Positions 35,744 through 44,576 of a DNA stretch of 64,000 bases are shown piece by piece (positions within the stretch are counted from its first letter, which is position 1; every line of letters starts with the position of its first letter). The translations under genes and the position numbers were made by a program. The notes beneath the pieces are model-generated. The model saw only the letters and a program-made list of their open reading frames with translations, searched no databases and was not told the origin of the DNA. Origin of the DNA: Nocardiopsis endophytica (GTDB lineage: Bacteria; Actinomycetota; Actinomycetes; Streptosporangiales; Streptosporangiaceae); contig NZ_JAQFWQ010000002.1 of NCBI RefSeq assembly GCF_027706725.1, positions 95,793-159,792 of the forward strand, read 5' to 3'.

Positions 35744-37237
35744 ATGGTCGATCAGTTGGAGATCGAGACGACGTTCGAGGTCGGTGCCGACTTCCGCCTC
35801 CCCCGGCCGGCCGATCTCGCCCCCGGGGGCGTGGAGGAGCGCGAGCACCGGCTCACCGCCACCTACTTCGACACCGGCGACCTCCGGCTCGCCGCGCGGG
35901 GGATCACGCTGCGCCGCCGCCTCGGCGGCCCGGACGCCGGATGGCACCTGAAGATCCCCTGGGGGCGCGACGGCAAGCGGGAGTTCCACGCGCCCCAGGG
36001 GTCGCACGCCGCCCGGATCCCCGCCCGCCTGGTCCGCCTGGCGGCGTCCGCCACGCGCGGGGCGCCGCCGGCCCCCGTCGCCCGCATCACCACCGAGCGC
36101 ACGGAGCTGGCCCTGCTCCCCGAGGAGGGCGGGCCGCCGCTGGCGCTCATCGCCGACGACCGGGTGCACGGCGAGGTCCTGGACGAGGACGGGGGCCGGG
36201 AGATCCGCTGGCGGGAGGTGGAGGCCGAGCTGGGCTCGGGCGACCGCGCCCTCCTGGACACGATCGGCCGCCGCCTGCTGGAGGCGGGGGCGCGCCCCTC
36301 GCGCATCGGCTCCAAGCTGCTGACGCTGCTGGGCGACCGGGTGCCCGCACCGCCCGAGCGCCCCTCGGGGGACACCGCCGACGCCGCCGTCCGCGGCTAC
36401 CTGTTCGACCAGGTGGAGCGCGTCCTCGAACTGGACCCCCGGGTGAGGCTCGGCGAGGAGGACGCGGTGCACCAGATGCGGGTGGCCACGCGCCGCATCC
36501 GCACGGTCCTGCGGGGGTTCCCCACGGTCGTCGACCGCAAGGCGGTCCGGGGCACGGCGGCGGCGCTGCGGGAGCTGGCCGCGTCCCTGGGGACCGCCCG
36601 CGACCTCGAAGTGCTGCGGGAGCGGTTCGCCGCGCGCTTGGCGGAGCTCCCGTCCCGCGCCGGGGGTGTGGCGTTGACGGCCGACTGGCTCGACGCCTTC
36701 GACCGGCGCTTGGAGGAGGCCCGGCGCAAGGCGGTGCGCGCGCTGGACGGCCAGGAGTACCTGGACCTGCTCGACGAGCTGGACCGGCTGCGCTCCACCC
36801 CGCTGGCCGGGCGCCGCGCCCGCGGCCCGGCCGGGGACGTGCTGGACGCCGAGCTCGGCGACGCGGTGGAGCGCATGCGCACCGCCCATGGGCGCGCGCT
36901 GGCGGCCGAGGAGGGGCCGCCCCGGGGCGAGGCGTGGCACGAGGTGCGCAAGGCCGCCAAGCGGGTCCGGTACACGGCCACGGCCGCCGAACCCGTGCTG
37001 GGCAAGCGCGCCACCCGGCTGCGCCGCTGGTCGGCCGCGCTCCAGGAGGTGCTCGGCGACCACCAGGACGGGGTCGCCGCCCTCCGGTTCATCACGGTCT
37101 CGGGCGCACGGCTCGCGGGGGCCGCTCCCGACCGCGCCTCGGCGTCGGCGACGCTGGCGGCCCTGGCGGGAGCCGAGACGGCCGCGGCACCGTACCTGCT
37201 CGCCGAGGCCCAGCGGATCTGGGAGGCGGGGCCCTGA
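35744..37237 (+). CDS. CYTH and CHAD domain protein
   Basis: 497 aa. The N-terminal 200 residues are a CYTH (triphosphate tunnel) domain, and residues about 210-495 are a histidine-rich helical CHAD domain (VHQMRVATRRIRTVLRGF, HEVRKAAKRVRYTATA). CHAD binds polyphosphate. The CYTH signature ExExK reads EIETT here, losing the lysine. Probably polyphosphate-linked. It follows helD by 53 bp and converges on the ABC transporter gene with a 6-bp gap. Confidence 0.9.
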   Translation: MVDQLEIETTFEVGADFRLPRPADLAPGGVEEREHRLTATYFDTGDLRLAARGITLRRRLGGPDAGWHLKIPWGRDGKREFHAPQGSHAARIPARLVRLAASATRGAPPAPVARITTERTELALLPEEGGPPLALIADDRVHGEVLDEDGGREIRWREVEAELGSGDRALLDTIGRRLLEAGARPSRIGSKLLTLLGDRVPAPPERPSGDTADAAVRGYLFDQVERVLELDPRVRLGEEDAVHQMRVATRRIRTVLRGFPTVVDRKAVRGTAAALRELAASLGTARDLEVLRERFAARLAELPSRAGGVALTADWLDAFDRRLEEARRKAVRALDGQEYLDLLDELDRLRSTPLAGRRARGPAGDVLDAELGDAVERMRTAHGRALAAEEGPPRGEAWHEVRKAAKRVRYTATAAEPVLGKRATRLRRWSAALQEVLGDHQDGVAALRFITVSGARLAGAAPDRASASATLAALAGAETAAAPYLLAEAQRIWEAGP

Positions 37238-37243
37238 GGGGGC

Positions 37244-38119
37244 TCAGGCCGAGCGCTTCTCCAGGAGCGCCCCGTCCTGGTCCGAGGCGTCCCCGGCCGC
37301 GCCCCCGCGCGACCGGCGGGCGATGGTCCCCCGCCGGTCCACCGCGACGATCATCGGGGTCCCGGTCTCCGGGTCGGGCACCACCCGCACCGGCAGCCCG
37401 AACACCTTCTCCACCAGCTCGGCGGTGACGATCTCCGACGGCTCCCCCTCGGCGACCACCGCGCCGTCCTTCATGACGATGAGGTGCGTGGCGTAGCGGC
37501 ACGCCTGGTTCAGGTCGTGCAGCACCGCCACCAGCGTGTACTCGCGCTCGTGGTGCAGCTCCGCACACAGGTCGAGCACGTCCATCTGGTGGGCGATGTC
37601 CAGGTAGGTGGTGGGCTCGTCCAGCAGCAGCAGCGGCGTCTGCTGGGCGAGCACCATGGCCAGCCACACCCGCTGGCGCTGCCCGCCGGACAGCTCGTCC
37701 ACCATCCGGTCGGCCAGCTCGGCGACGCCGGTGGCCTCCATGGACTCGGTGATCACCGACTCGTCGGAGCGGGACCACTGGCGCAGCAGCTTCTGGTGCG
37801 GGTAGCGGCCGCGCGCCACCAGGTCGGCCACGGTGATGCCGTCGGGGGCCACCGACGACTGCGGCAGCAGGCCCAGCCGCCGCGCCACCTCCTTGGAGGG
37901 GTAGGACGAGATGAGCCTCCCGTCCAGGTGCACGGCCCCCGACTGCGGCTTGAGCATCCGCGACAGCGCGCGCAGCAGCGTGGACTTGCCGCAGGCGTTG
38001 GGGCCGACGATGACCGTGAAGGAGTTGTCCGGGATGCTGATCCCCAGGTCTCGGGAGATGACGCTCTGGTCGTAGGCGAGCGTCAGGTTCTCCCCCCACA
38101 GCCGGGACGGTTCGGGCAT
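37244..38119 (-). CDS. Siderophore ABC transporter ATP-binding protein
   Basis: 291 aa FecE/FepC-type ATPase: Walker A GPNACGKST (39-47), signature LSGGQRQR, Walker B LLLLDEPTT, switch His in VAVLHDLNQ. ATG at 38119 with an AGAAAG site. Last gene of an operon with two permeases, under an iron box. The C-terminal 35 residues are a charged extension. Confidence 0.93.
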   Translation of the reverse strand: MPEPSRLWGENLTLAYDQSVISRDLGISIPDNSFTVIVGPNACGKSTLLRALSRMLKPQSGAVHLDGRLISSYPSKEVARRLGLLPQSSVAPDGITVADLVARGRYPHQKLLRQWSRSDESVITESMEATGVAELADRMVDELSGGQRQRVWLAMVLAQQTPLLLLDEPTTYLDIAHQMDVLDLCAELHHEREYTLVAVLHDLNQACRYATHLIVMKDGAVVAEGEPSEIVTAELVEKVFGLPVRVVPDPETGTPMIVAVDRRGTIARRSRGGAAGDASDQDGALLEKRSA

Positions 38120-38177
38120 CGCGCTTTCTCCTGTGTGTGCGTCGTGTCGGGGGCGCTTGTCGGGTCGGGGCCGCCGG

Positions 38178-39227
38178 TCAGGCACGTCCGGTCCGCCATT
38201 CACGGTAGAGGAGCCAGACGAGGTAGCTTCCGCCGATGATCGCGGTCACCGCGCCCACCGGGAGGCGGCCCTCCCCCAGGGCGTGCTGGGCGGCCAGGTC
38301 GGCGGCGGTGAGCAGGAGCGCGCCCATCAGCGCCGCGCCGAACAGCGTGGTGCCGTCGGAGCGCAGCAGCCGTCGGGCGAGCTGGGGGGCGGCCAGGGCG
38401 ATGAACGAGATCGGCCCGGCGACGGCGATCGCCGCGCCGGTCAGCGCGCTGGCCGCCAGCAGCGCGACGGCCTGGGTGCGCTGCACCGGGACGCCGAGCG
38501 CCTGCGCGGTCTGGTCGCCCATCTCCATCAGCCGCAGCCGGGGGCCCAGCGCCAGGAGCGGCGGCAGCAGCAGCGCCATGCACACGGCGACCGCGATGAC
38601 CTCGCTCCACCCGCGCGCGTTGAGGCTGCCGATCATCCACACCTGGGCGGCCTTGGCCTCGGTGAGGTCGGCGCGGGTGATGAGGTAGTCCCGCACGGAG
38701 ACGAGCATGGCGTTGATGCCGATGCCGACGAGGATCAGCCGGTAGCCCTGCACGCCGTTGCGCATGGCCAGCAGGTACACCAGCCCGGCGGTGGCGACGC
38801 CGCCGATGACCGCGCCCAGCGACACCTGCAGCATCGACCCGCCCAGGACCAGGATCGTCAGCACCGCGCCGGTGGCGGCGCCGCCGGTGAAGCCGATGAT
38901 GTCCGGGCTGCCCAGGGGGTTGCGGGACAGGCTCTGGAAGACCGCGCCCGCCACCCCGAGGGAGGCGCCGACGAGCACCGCCGCCCAGGCGCGGGGCAGG
39001 CGCACGTCGCGCACGAAGAACAGGTCCAGCCGCTCGCCGGTCCCCGCCAGGGCGGCGGCCACCCTGGGCAGGGAGATCTCGTACTCGCCGAGCATCAGCA
39101 GCGCCGCGAAGACGGCGGCGATGGCCGCCACGAGCGCGCCGAACACCACGGCGGTGCGCGGCCGGAGCAGGAAGGACACGCGGCCCAGGCGCACCGGCCG
39201 GCGGCTCCGCGGGGTCGTCGCCGTCAT
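38178..39227 (-). CDS. FecCD-family siderophore permease, subunit 2
   Basis: 349 aa, about nine to ten TM helices, with the FecCD coupling segment RNPLGSPDIIGFTGGAATG and AGPISFIALAAPQLARRL. The start ATGA overlaps the previous stop by 4 nt. Forms the membrane channel with the other permease for ferric-siderophore uptake. Confidence 0.93.
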   Translation of the reverse strand: MTATTPRSRRPVRLGRVSFLLRPRTAVVFGALVAAIAAVFAALLMLGEYEISLPRVAAALAGTGERLDLFFVRDVRLPRAWAAVLVGASLGVAGAVFQSLSRNPLGSPDIIGFTGGAATGAVLTILVLGGSMLQVSLGAVIGGVATAGLVYLLAMRNGVQGYRLILVGIGINAMLVSVRDYLITRADLTEAKAAQVWMIGSLNARGWSEVIAVAVCMALLLPPLLALGPRLRLMEMGDQTAQALGVPVQRTQAVALLAASALTGAAIAVAGPISFIALAAPQLARRLLRSDGTTLFGAALMGALLLTAADLAAQHALGEGRLPVGAVTAIIGGSYLVWLLYREWRTGRA

Positions 39228-40312
39228 AGCTGGGCCATCCTCTTGCGCCGGACCAGTGCGATGAACACCGGCGCCCCCACGAGCGCGGTGATGATGCCGA
39301 CCTCCAGCTCGCCGTTGGGCAGCACCACGCGGCCCAGGGTGTCGGCCGCGGTCAGCAGGATCGCGGCGAGCACCGCCGAGTAGGGCAGCAGCCAGCGCTG
39401 GTCGGGGCCGGTGATCGCGCGCGCCACGTGCGGCACGGTCAGCCCCACGAACCAGATGGGCCCGGCGGTGGCGGTGGCCGCCCCGCACATGAGCACGATC
39501 GCCACGGCCGCCAGCAGGCGGGTGCGGTTGATCCGGGCGCCCAGCGCCGCGGCCAGGTCGTCGCCGAGGGCGACGGTGTTCAGCGCGGGCGCCAGCAGAA
39601 GGGCGATGACCACCCCGGCCGCCAGGAACGGCCAGATGCGGGAGAACAGCTCCAGGTCGCGGCCGACCAGGGAGCCGACCTGCCAGAAGCGGATCCGGTC
39701 GAACACGAAGTCGTCCAGCACGATGACCGCGTAGACCAGGCCCTGCAGCACCGCGGCGACGGCGGTGCCGGCCAGCGCCAGGCGCACCGGGGTGGCCTGG
39801 GTGCGGCCGCGGCTGCCGAGGGCGTAGACGGCCGCCGAGGCCGCGGCGGCGCCGAGGAAGGCGAACCAAACGTAGGCGTTCGGGCTGGTGAGGCCGAAGA
39901 CGTAGATGGCGACCACGACGGCGGCCGCGGCGCCGGAGTTGACGCCGAGGATGCCCGGCTCGGCCAGCGGGTTGCGGGTCAGGCCCTGCATCAGCGCCCC
40001 GGACAGCCCCAGGGCGGCGCCGACGAACACGCCGAGGACCGCGCGGGGGATGCGCAGCTCGATGATGACGCTGTGGTCATAGGAGCCGTCGTTGCTGACC
40101 AGCGCGTCCCACACGGTGCCCAGGGGGATGGACTTGGCCCCCACCGAGACGCTGAGTCCCGCGCACAGCACCAGCACGCCCAAGGCGATGAGCAGCCCCA
40201 GCGCCCTGGCGGTGTGCACCCGGGCGCGGGCCCGCGTGCGCTTGTCGAGCGCCTGCGCGGCCTCCTCCCGGTCCGCCGCGGCGCGGTCGGGCGCCGCCGT
40301 CTCCAAGGGCAC
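39224..40312 (-). CDS. FecCD-family siderophore permease, subunit 1
   Basis: 362 aa, with coupling segments RNPLAEPGILGVNSGAAAAV and AGPIWFVGLTVPHVARAI. The GTG at 40312 follows GGAGGA by 6 nt and leaves a basic cytoplasmic N-terminus of about 35 residues. First gene of a permease-permease-ATPase operon; no substrate-binding lipoprotein gene is adjacent. An iron box lies about 100 bp upstream. Confidence 0.93.
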   Translation of the reverse strand: MPLETAAPDRAAADREEAAQALDKRTRARARVHTARALGLLIALGVLVLCAGLSVSVGAKSIPLGTVWDALVSNDGSYDHSVIIELRIPRAVLGVFVGAALGLSGALMQGLTRNPLAEPGILGVNSGAAAAVVVAIYVFGLTSPNAYVWFAFLGAAAASAAVYALGSRGRTQATPVRLALAGTAVAAVLQGLVYAVIVLDDFVFDRIRFWQVGSLVGRDLELFSRIWPFLAAGVVIALLLAPALNTVALGDDLAAALGARINRTRLLAAVAIVLMCGAATATAGPIWFVGLTVPHVARAITGPDQRWLLPYSAVLAAILLTAADTLGRVVLPNGELEVGIITALVGAPVFIALVRRKRMAQL

Positions 40313-40407
40313 TCGTCTTCCTCCGACCTTCGTTCCGGTCCTGTTCCGGGCGCGGCGGGGCGCCACGGGCACGCCGACGCCGGGGGGCCGGCGTCGGCGT
40401 CAGGAAC

Positions 40408-40426
40408 TTAGTAGAGGCTAACCTAT
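40408..40426 (-). promoter_or_regulatory. Iron box (DmdR1/IdeR-type operator)
   Basis: TTAGTAGAGGCTAACCTAT matches the 19-bp consensus TTAGGTTAGGCTAACCTAA at 15 positions, including the whole right half-site except the last base. It lies upstream of the siderophore permease operon, predicting repression by Fe2+-loaded DmdR1/IdeR. Confidence 0.85.
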
Positions 40427-40434
40427 GCTCCAGA

Positions 40435-42762
40435 TCAGGAGGAAGGGGGCACCGGCACCGGCGGGGTGAAGGCCCTCACCGGGGGCGCCTCGCCCCGGAA
40501 GGCCTCGATCTCCACCAGCACGTGCTGGCCGGTGCACCCCTGGGCCAGGCGCGAGGTCCCGGCGACGTCGGTCAGCACGTTCGGGTTGCCGTGCGCGCAG
40601 GTCACCTCGGTGGACGACGGGTCGTACCAGGCGCCCGTGGACAGCTGCGCCACGCCGGGGCGCAGGGCGTCGCTGACGCGGACCCCGGCGAGCAGGCTGC
40701 CCCGGTCGTTGTGCACGCGCACCAGGTCGCCGTCGGCGAGGCCGCGCGCCGCGGCGTCGTCGGGGTGCATGCGCACCGGCGCGCGCCCGTCCACCTTCTG
40801 CGATGCGCTGTAGGCGCCCATGTCCTGCTGGCTGTGCAGGCGCCCCTTGGGCTGGTTGGCCAGCAGGAGCAGCGGCCACCGCCGGGACCGGGCCGACCCG
40901 AGCCGCTCCTCGCCGGGCAGCCAGATCGGGTACCCGGGGCAGTCGGCGTAGCCGAAGCCCGCGATGGTCGCCGAGAACAGCTCGATGCGCCCGCTCGGCG
41001 TCTGCAGCGGGTGCGCCACCGGGTCCTCGCGGAACTCGGCGAAGGCCGCCATGGCCTCGTCGTTCACCCGTCCGGGCAGGTCCACGCCCCCGGCCTCGCG
41101 GAAGGCGTCGTAGGAGGGCAGGTCCGCCCCGAACATGTCCCGCTGCCGTTCGCGCCACTGCTCGTACAGGTGCCGCATCCACTCCTCGGCGGTACGGCCC
41201 TCGGTGAACTCCTTCTCCAGGCCCATGCGTGCGGTGACGGCGCGGTAGATGTCGAACTCGTCGCGCGCCTCACCGTAGGGGGCGACCGCCCGGCGCATCA
41301 CGTTCAGCCGCAGGTCGCCCTGGCTGGCGGCCATGTCCTCGCGCTCCAGCGTGGTGGTGGAGGGCAGCACGATGTCGGCGTGGCGCGCGGTCGCCGTCCA
41401 GTGGGTCTCCACGACCAGCACGGTGTCCGGGCGGCCGAAGGCGCGGGTGAGCCGGGACAGGTCCTGGTGGTGGTGGAACGGGTTGCCCCCGGACCAGGCG
41501 ACCAGCCGGATGTCGGGGTAGGTGAGGCGCTCGCCGTCGAAGTCGAACTCCTCCCCCGGGCGCAGCAGCATCTCCGAGGTGTGGGAGACCGGGATGCGGC
41601 GGTCGACCGGGTTGGCACCCTTGGGGAAGCGCGGCAGGCCGCCGGGGGTGGCGCCGCCGCCGTAGCGGCCCATCGACCCGTACCCGGTGGCGAACCCGCC
41701 GCCGGGCAGGCCGATCTGGCCCAGGCACGCGGCCAGCGCCAGGCCCGCCCACAGCGGCTGCTCGCCGTAGCGCGTGCGCTGCACCGACCAGCCGACGTTG
41801 ACCAGGGTGCGCCCGGCGGCCATGCGGCGCGCCAGGGAGCGCAGCGTGTCGGCGGGCAGCTCGCAGATGGGCTCGGCCCACTCGGGGGTCTTGGCCACAC
41901 CGTCGGTCTCACCGGTGGCGTAGCGGCGCACCACGTCGGCGCCGACGGTGTACCGGTCGAGGAAGTCGCGGTCGGCCAGGTCCTCCTCGATGAGGACGTT
42001 GATCAGGGCGAGCATGGCCGCGGTGTCGGTGCCGGGCGCCGCGGGCAGCCACTCGGCGCCCATCTCCTCGATGGTGTCGTCCCTGAGCGGGCTGACCGAC
42101 ACGGTGCGCAGGCCGCGCGCGGCCGCCTCCCGCATGCCCAGGGCGGCGGTGTGCGCGGCGCGCCCGCCCGAGGCGATCCAGGTGTTCGACAGGCGCAGGC
42201 CGCCGAAGCTGACGATGAGGTCGGTGTGCTCGGCGATCGCCTCCCAGGTGGGGGCGCGCTCCAGTAGCGCGTGCGCGCCCTGCTCGCCGACCAGGTGCGG
42301 GAAGAGCACCTCCACCGCCGCGTGGCTGTAGGTGGCCCGGCTGCGGGTGTAGCCGCCCGTGGTGTTGAGGAAGCGGTGGAGCTGGCTCTGCGAGTGGTGG
42401 AAGCGGCCGGCGCTGCCCCACCCGTAGGAGCCGCCGAAGACGGCCTCGGCCCCGTGCTCGCGGTGGACCCGTTTGAGCTCCCCGGCGACCAGCTCGGCGG
42501 CGGTGTCCCAGTCCACCTCGACGTAGGCGTCGCCGGGGGCGCCGCGCTCGGGGTCGGGGCCGGGGCCGTTCTCCAGCCAGCGGCGCCGCACGGCCGGGCG
42601 GGCGACGCGGGTGGGGTGGTGCTGGGCGGCGGGGGCGTTGGCGATGAGCGGGGACGGGTCCGGGTCGCCGGGGTCGGGGCGGGTGTCCACCACCCGGCCG
42701 TCCCGGACGAGCACCTCGTAGGTGCCCCAGTGCGAGCTGGTCGGATACGCCTCGGTGCCCAT
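40435..42762 (-). CDS. Molybdopterin oxidoreductase of the BisC/DMSO reductase (Ser-ligand) type
   Basis: 775 aa, single-subunit type. The GSYGW (111-115) active-site Tyr/Trp motif and Ser146 in TYSHAAVEVLFPH match the DMSO/TMAO/biotin sulfoxide reductase group, in which this serine binds Mo. There is no N-terminal Fe-S motif and no Tat signal, so it is cytosolic like BisC and may reduce biotin or methionine sulfoxides. ATG at 42762 with AGGGGAG. Monocistronic; the cofactor genes are elsewhere. Confidence 0.9.
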   Translation of the reverse strand: MGTEAYPTSSHWGTYEVLVRDGRVVDTRPDPGDPDPSPLIANAPAAQHHPTRVARPAVRRRWLENGPGPDPERGAPGDAYVEVDWDTAAELVAGELKRVHREHGAEAVFGGSYGWGSAGRFHHSQSQLHRFLNTTGGYTRSRATYSHAAVEVLFPHLVGEQGAHALLERAPTWEAIAEHTDLIVSFGGLRLSNTWIASGGRAAHTAALGMREAAARGLRTVSVSPLRDDTIEEMGAEWLPAAPGTDTAAMLALINVLIEEDLADRDFLDRYTVGADVVRRYATGETDGVAKTPEWAEPICELPADTLRSLARRMAAGRTLVNVGWSVQRTRYGEQPLWAGLALAACLGQIGLPGGGFATGYGSMGRYGGGATPGGLPRFPKGANPVDRRIPVSHTSEMLLRPGEEFDFDGERLTYPDIRLVAWSGGNPFHHHQDLSRLTRAFGRPDTVLVVETHWTATARHADIVLPSTTTLEREDMAASQGDLRLNVMRRAVAPYGEARDEFDIYRAVTARMGLEKEFTEGRTAEEWMRHLYEQWRERQRDMFGADLPSYDAFREAGGVDLPGRVNDEAMAAFAEFREDPVAHPLQTPSGRIELFSATIAGFGYADCPGYPIWLPGEERLGSARSRRWPLLLLANQPKGRLHSQQDMGAYSASQKVDGRAPVRMHPDDAAARGLADGDLVRVHNDRGSLLAGVRVSDALRPGVAQLSTGAWYDPSSTEVTCAHGNPNVLTDVAGTSRLAQGCTGQHVLVEIEAFRGEAPPVRAFTPPVPVPPSS

Positions 42763-42922
42763 CGCTCCCCTTTCCCCCATGGTGTGGTTCCCCCGTGGCG
42801 CGGCGGCTTACGCACGCGGACGCCTGGAATGCACCCTAATGTGCGTTTCGGGCACCGGATAGAGTCCCATCCCACGGCGGCCGGCACCGGCCTCGCACGC
42901 CCCTCAACGGCAGGAGTGGAAC

Positions 42923-43867
42923 ATGGCGCCCTTCCGGTCGCGACGCTCGGTCCTCGCGGTCCCGGCCTCCAACCCGCGTTTCGTGGAGAAGGCCCGGGGC
43001 ATCGCCTCCGACGCGTTCTTCCTCGACCTGGAGGACGCGGTGGCGCCGTCGGAGAAGGAGCGCGCCCGCGACGCCGCGGCCGCGGCGCTCACCGAGGGCG
43101 GATGGGGGGCGCGGGTGCGCACCGTCCGGGTGAACGCGCTGGACACCCCGTGGACCTACCGCGACGTCGCGACCGTCGTCGAACGGGCCGGGGCCGACCT
43201 GGACTGCCTGGTCCTGCCGAAGGTCACCGACCCGGTCCACGTGCAGTGGCTCGACCTGCTGCTCACCCAGGTGGAGCGCGCCTGCGGCCTGGAGGCGGGG
43301 CGCATCGGCATCGAGGCGCAGATCGAGGACGCGCGCGGGCTGTCCGCCGTCGACGCGATCGCCGCCGCCTCCCCGCGCCTGGAGACGCTGGTCTACGGCC
43401 CCGCCGACTTCATGGCGTCGATGAACATGCGCAGCCTGGAGGTCGGCGCGCAGCCGCCCGGCTACGACGTCGGGGACGCCTACCACTACGTCCTGTTCCG
43501 CATCCTGACGGCGGCGCGCGCCAACGGCCTCCAAGCGGTCGACGGGCCCGAGCTCAAGGTCCGCGACCCCGAGGCGTTCCGCGCCTCGGCCGGGCGAACC
43601 GCGGCACTGGGCTACGACGGCAAGTGGACGGTGCACCCCTCGCAGGTCGAGGCCGCCAACGAGATCTACTCCCCCAGCCAGGAGGAGTTCGACCGCGCCG
43701 AGCGCATCCTCGACGCCTACGAGCACGCCACCTCCGTGGAGCGCCGGGGCGCGGTCACCCTCGACGGCGAGATGCTGGACGAGGCGTCGCGGAAGATGGC
43801 CCTGGTCGTCTCCGCTAAGGGCCGGGCGGCCGGCCTGACCCGGTCAGATGCGCCACGATCCGGCTGA
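42923..43867 (+). CDS. HpcH/HpaI-family CoA-ester lyase (CitE-like)
   Basis: 314 aa TIM barrel. Motifs FFLDLEDAVAPSEK (Mg2+ acid), RTVRVNALDT, QIEDARGL and VYGPADFMASM, with WTVHPSQVEAAN near the end, match malyl-CoA/citramalyl-CoA lyases rather than the true citrate lyase beta chain. It cleaves a 3-hydroxyacyl-CoA thioester; the precise substrate is unknown. Its 3' end overlaps the convergent TetR gene by 53 bp. Confidence 0.88.
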   Translation: MAPFRSRRSVLAVPASNPRFVEKARGIASDAFFLDLEDAVAPSEKERARDAAAAALTEGGWGARVRTVRVNALDTPWTYRDVATVVERAGADLDCLVLPKVTDPVHVQWLDLLLTQVERACGLEAGRIGIEAQIEDARGLSAVDAIAAASPRLETLVYGPADFMASMNMRSLEVGAQPPGYDVGDAYHYVLFRILTAARANGLQAVDGPELKVRDPEAFRASAGRTAALGYDGKWTVHPSQVEAANEIYSPSQEEFDRAERILDAYEHATSVERRGAVTLDGEMLDEASRKMALVVSAKGRAAGLTRSDAPRSG

Positions 43868-44450
43868 GCTGCTCGGCGTAGTCGCGGTTGACCTGTTCGG
43901 CGTCATGCTCGGCGCCGAACAGGGCCCGCACCACCTCGGGGGCGACGTGCACCGCCGATGCCGCCCCGAACAGCGCGAGCAGCAGGTGGCGCGGGTCGAT
44001 GTCCCCGGGGATCTCCCCGTCCCGCTTCCTGCGTTCCAGGTCGGCCAGGTCGTCCCGCGCGCGGTCCTCACCCCCGCCGCCCCCGGCCAGGGCGCTCCAC
44101 AGCCGCACCCGCGCCATGTCCCGGTGCTCCCAGTTGGCCAGGGCGTAGCCGGCCGCGAGTTCGGCCAGTGACCGGTCCGGGCGGTGCCCCTCGTCCTCCA
44201 TCTCCTCCCACCGCTCCCGCAGGGCCCGCATCAGCCCGGCCTTGCCGTCGAAGTAGTAGGAGATCAGCTGCTTGTTGACCCCGGCCCGCCCGGCGATGTC
44301 GGCGACGCGCGCCGCGTCGTAGCCCTTCCGTGCGAACTCCGCGGCCGCGGCGTCCAGGATGCGGCGCCGTGTCCGCTCGGGGTCCCGCCTGCGCTCCTCC
44401 GCCCGCGGCGCCCTGCGCGCGCGCCGTTCCCCGCCCGCCTCCGTGCCCAT
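43815..44450 (-). CDS. TetR-family transcriptional regulator
   Basis: 211 aa with a basic N-terminus, then the TetR helix-turn-helix (RRILDAAAAEFARKGYDAARVADIAGRAGV in two halves, with KQLISYYFDGKAGL). It is divergent from the FAD monooxygenase gene. The spacer contains a large 43-bp dyad, its probable operator. The ligand is unknown, perhaps an aromatic compound or antibiotic handled by the monooxygenase. Confidence 0.92.
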   Translation of the reverse strand: MGTEAGGERRARRAPRAEERRRDPERTRRRILDAAAAEFARKGYDAARVADIAGRAGVNKQLISYYFDGKAGLMRALRERWEEMEDEGHRPDRSLAELAAGYALANWEHRDMARVRLWSALAGGGGGEDRARDDLADLERRKRDGEIPGDIDPRHLLLALFGAASAVHVAPEVVRALFGAEHDAEQVNRDYAEQLSRIVAHLTGSGRPPGP

Positions 44451-44474
44451 ACCGCCCCCTAAGGGTGTCCCGGT

Positions 44475-44517
44475 CTTTCATCTTCAGGGTTGATTCAATC
44501 ATCCGTGCGGATGAAAG
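44475..44517. promoter_or_regulatory. 43-bp nested dyad, probable TetR operator
   Basis: Outer arms CTTTCATC (44475-44482) and GATGAAAG (44510-44517) and inner palindrome TGATTCAATCA (44491-44501) share one centre at 44496. Counting the intervening bases, 17 of 21 positions pair. It fills the divergent spacer and could hold two TetR dimers. Confidence 0.75.
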
Positions 44518-44576
44518 TGGAGGCGGGGCCGCCGCCCGGCGGGGCCCCGTCCGTCCCGACACGAAGGAGGGCCCCA

